Shown piece by piece: positions 61,414-64,000 of a stretch of 64,000 nucleotides of DNA; within the stretch, counting starts at the first letter, position 1; each line of letters begins with the position of its first letter. The notes under the pieces are model-generated. The model worked only from the letters and a program-made list of their open reading frames with translations. It was not told the origin of the DNA and did no database searches. The stretch lies in assembly GCF_000317025.1 (NCBI RefSeq), contig NC_019689.1:3139501-3203500 (forward strand). The letters are read 5' to 3'. Source of the stretch: Pleurocapsa sp. PCC 7327 (GTDB lineage Bacteria > Cyanobacteriota > Cyanobacteriia > Cyanobacteriales > Microcystaceae). Made by a program: the position numbers and the translations under genes.

Positions 61414-64000
61414 TCAGCGCGGCGGGCAGGTGGCTGGATTTCGCTCCTGACGTTGAATTCCTGTCCTAGCCGGGTTGTAGGCAACGAGAACCACTTCGCC
61501 TTTTTCGTTGCGCACCCACCCTTGGGCTGGTACGATCTCTTTGGCAGCAGTCGAGATAGACGGTGAAGTAACAGTGGCTGCCGACTCTTCTGCTGGTTCG
61601 ACTAAACTGACTCCCACTTCATCGCTGGTTTGAACTTGTTCGGGAGTCGAGGGCAAACCGCCTCGCCCCGTGATGGTAAATTCGCTTTGCGCTCCCTTTT
61701 TACAGGCGTTCTGGGCAATGAGTTGGTTGGGATCGACGACCGTTTCCGGTAAGTCAACTAATCCTCGGCTGGGTTCGGTCTCAGGGGTATTGATTTCTAC
61801 GACTCCCTCAACGCCTAGTTCAGAACTAGCGGTAATTTGACTGTCGGGAGTGAGGAAGATTCCTTGAGCTGTAATACTAATGTTGCCTCCCCTACCAGCA
61901 AAGGCATTGGCAGTGATATCACTATTATCTTTGGCGACCAGGAAGTCGGTATTGATGCCGATATTGCCCCCATTTCCCGTCCCGCCTGCGGTTGTCGAGA
62001 TAGAACTATTATTGCGCAGGCGTAGGATATCTGAAACGTTTAGGGTTATGTTGCCGCCCTCCCCGCTAGCGGTAGCTGCAGAAATTTCCGAGCGGTTGTT
62101 GAGGGTGAGGTTGTCTGCGCTGAGGAAGATGCTCCCGCCATTACCCTGTCCTTGGCTATTGACGCTGATTTTTGCCCCGTTAGTGAGATTAACTTGGTTG
62201 GGATCGATAAAAATATTACCGCCTTGACCTGTGGATTCAGGAGCGGTACTGGCTTCGATAGCGCTGGCGCTTAGGTTAAGACGATCTCGAAGATTGAGAG
62301 TAATTTCTCCGGCTTTTCCACTGCTAGCGGTATTGGTCTGAATTCGGCTGCCGCCTGTGGCTTCAAAGGTATTAGCAGTGATGGTAATTTTGCCCGCATC
62401 TCCTTGTCCTTCTGTACTGGCGGTGATTTGGGAGCCGTTGCTTAAAGAGATCTGTCTTGTGTGAATGTCAATGTTGCTTGGTTGAATGGCAACGCCTTCA
62501 GTTCTTATGGCAGTGGAAATCGAGCTGTTGTTGGAGAGAAATACATTTTCAGCTGCCCTTACCCGGACATTACCAGCATTCCCACGACTAAATGTGGTAG
62601 CAGCCAGCTCAGCACCATTCGTAACTGAGAGCGACCCTGTCTGGATATCAACATTTCCACCATTGCCTATGGCCTCAGATCGCACATTGCTAAAAGCACC
62701 ACTAGTAAATCTGATAGAGTCGCTCCTCCCTTCTCCATCAAAAGAGACGGTATCGCGGGAGCGGATAAGCACATTACCAGCATCTCCACGACCAAATGTG
62801 GCAGCAACTAGTCGGGAGCCGTTCGTAACAGAGAGTGAGGTCGTCTGGATATCAATATTTCCGCCATTGCCCACAGCTCCGGGATCGACCGCACTAAAGG
62901 CAAAACTTTCATCGAAGGAGACAGTATCGCGGGATCGAATAATTATATTGCCTGAGTTGCCTTCTCCAGCAGTGCTGGCACTCAATCGAGCACCATTAGT
63001 GGTCAAAAGCGAGCCTGCCTCAATTATCAGGTCACCCCCATTACCTATAGCTCCTTTTTCCACCGTGACACCTAAATTGTTTTCACCAAAGTTTCCAGCT
63101 TCAACACCTTTACTACCATCGACCAAGACTGTATCGCGAGCTTGAATGACGAGATTACCAGCATTCCCACGACCAAATGTGGCAGTCGATATCCCCCCAC
63201 CATCCCGGACGAGCAACCTTCCGGTTTCAATCCTCAAGTCTCCGGCATCTCCAATGGCTCCTCGTCTGACAGCAGTAGTTAAGAGACTAGGCGAGCCAAA
63301 TGCTGAAGCACCTATAACTTCCACTTCAGAAGCACGAACAGTTAAGTTTCCGCCATTCCCCATGCCAAAAGTAGCAGCTGATACTTGTCCACCATCCCAG
63401 ACGCTCAACCGTTCCGTTTCAATAGCCAAGTTTCCCGAATTTCCCTTGCCTCCTGGCTCGACTTGAACTCGCAAAAGACTGGGAAATCGACCAACCGTTG
63501 CGGTGCCAATTAGCTCTACTTCAGAAGCACGAACAGTTAAGTTTCCGCCATTCCCTATGCCAAAAGTAGCAGCCGACACTTGCCCACCATCTCTGAGGGT
63601 TAATCGTCTTGCTTCAATGAGTATATCTTTTGCATTTCCCTCAGCCCCTATTTCGACTTGAGCATGTATGCCGCTGTCAAACCGACCATCTGCTGATTCT
63701 CCAATCACTTCCACCTCAGAAGCGCGAATTATTAGATTTCCAGCATCTCCTATACCAAAAGTAGAATTATTTACTTGCGCACCATCTCTGATGGTTAACC
63801 GTCCCGTTTCGATAGTCATGTCGCCCGCATTTCCCTCACCTTCTTTCGCGACTTGAGCACCCAAAAGGGTGGGGAACCGACTATCTGGTGCATTTCCCCT
63901 CAGTTCCACCGACTCAGAGGCGATCGCGGTCACGTTCCCTGCCTTCCCCTTGCCAGTAGTGACTGTCAGTACCTGTCCCCCATCCTGGATAATCAGCGTC
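61414..64000 (-). CDS. Second TPS exoprotein (TpsA-type), 5' partial
   Basis: The frame is open to the right window edge, so the signal peptide and TPS domain lie outside; GTG 63933 is internal. At least 861 residues of beta-helix are visible, with repeats like GNGGNLTVRASEVELIG and NVDIQTGSLSVTNGAELAA of about 60-75 residues, more diverged than in the first TpsA. The C-terminal part has PETVVDPNQLIAQNACKKG, FTITGRGGLPSTPEQ, and ends RNPATCPPR. The same C-terminal style (I/TGxGGLPxxP) links it to the gene at 12046. It would need a TpsB, possibly encoded beyond the window. Confidence 0.9.
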   Translation of the reverse strand, partial: TLIIQDGGQVLTVTTGKGKAGNVTAIASESVELRGNAPDSRFPTLLGAQVAKEGEGNAGDMTIETGRLTIRDGAQVNNSTFGIGDAGNLIIRASEVEVIGESADGRFDSGIHAQVEIGAEGNAKDILIEARRLTLRDGGQVSAATFGIGNGGNLTVRASEVELIGTATVGRFPSLLRVQVEPGGKGNSGNLAIETERLSVWDGGQVSAATFGMGNGGNLTVRASEVEVIGASAFGSPSLLTTAVRRGAIGDAGDLRIETGRLLVRDGGGISTATFGRGNAGNLVIQARDTVLVDGSKGVEAGNFGENNLGVTVEKGAIGNGGDLIIEAGSLLTTNGARLSASTAGEGNSGNIIIRSRDTVSFDESFAFSAVDPGAVGNGGNIDIQTTSLSVTNGSRLVAATFGRGDAGNVLIRSRDTVSFDGEGRSDSIRFTSGAFSNVRSEAIGNGGNVDIQTGSLSVTNGAELAATTFSRGNAGNVRVRAAENVFLSNNSSISTAIRTEGVAIQPSNIDIHTRQISLSNGSQITASTEGQGDAGKITITANTFEATGGSRIQTNTASSGKAGEITLNLRDRLNLSASAIEASTAPESTGQGGNIFIDPNQVNLTNGAKISVNSQGQGNGGSIFLSADNLTLNNRSEISAATASGEGGNITLNVSDILRLRNNSSISTTAGGTGNGGNIGINTDFLVAKDNSDITANAFAGRGGNISITAQGIFLTPDSQITASSELGVEGVVEINTPETEPSRGLVDLPETVVDPNQLIAQNACKKGAQSEFTITGRGGLPSTPEQVQTSDEVGVSLVEPAEESAATVTSPSISTAAKEIVPAQGWVRNEKGEVVLVAYNPARTGIQRQERNPATCPPR

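Overview
The window is chromosomal DNA of a cyanobacterium. The palindrome GCGATCGC (HIP1) recurs throughout, and the gene set is typical of the group: glgA, a DUF1816 protein, a carotenoid oxygenase, CHASE2 kinases, CHAT/TPR proteins, haemagglutinin-type exoproteins and PEP-CTERM remnants. Species cannot be fixed from the sequence alone; a unicellular or pleurocapsalean lineage is a guess.

Layout. 1-4 kb: 5'-truncated alternate F1-ATPase beta gene, crtE, a divergent PAP2 protein and 5-formyl-THF cyclo-ligase. 4-22 kb: a surface and signalling island with two small secreted proteins, a response regulator with a CHASE2 histidine kinase, DUF928, a secreted TPR-CHAT protease-like protein, a leader-like small peptide, a 1349-residue TPS exoprotein (TpsA), a subtilase, a TpsB transporter broken by one in-frame amber codon, a glycosyltransferase and a sulfotransferase. 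22-45 kb: mostly housekeeping genes (glgA, carA, STAS protein, mrnC-rlmB, IMPase, tRNA-Ala, hisF, folC, carotenoid oxygenase, stress proteins, HlyD-type adaptor, acpP-fabF-tkt, an RCK-pore-RCK potassium channel). 45-52 kb: a structured, non-autonomous element with HEARO/omega-RNA character, a lytic transglycosylase, prfC, and an IS110 remnant with a candidate bridge-RNA leader beside a short-chain dehydrogenase fragment. 52-58 kb: a probable metal-limitation region (DsrE-cysS, FAD enzyme, secreted DsrE, DUF4198, hemB) in which three transcription units share a near-identical promoter/operator with a Fur/Zur-type palindrome. 58-64 kb: a second CHAT-TPR gene beside a second large TpsA-type gene that runs off the edge, with an xisI remnant between them.

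How the genes work together. CHAT-TPR and TpsA-type genes occur side by side twice. The first copy adds a two-component system, DUF928, a subtilase and TpsB, which suggests a regulated extracytoplasmic system (inference). Decay is visible at many places: a DUF5615 toxin-like pseudogene split by a MITE with a perfect 9-bp target duplication, a second MITE copy with its own 9-bp duplication, the tpsB nonsense codon, a frameshifted PEP-CTERM tail, truncated xisI, a truncated IS110 gene, and an unannotated pseudogene near 29 kb. Several starts were moved from the longest open frame to codons with better Shine-Dalgarno spacing; one (STAS protein, 26358) appears to be ATT. No CRISPR array, rRNA or prophage module was seen.
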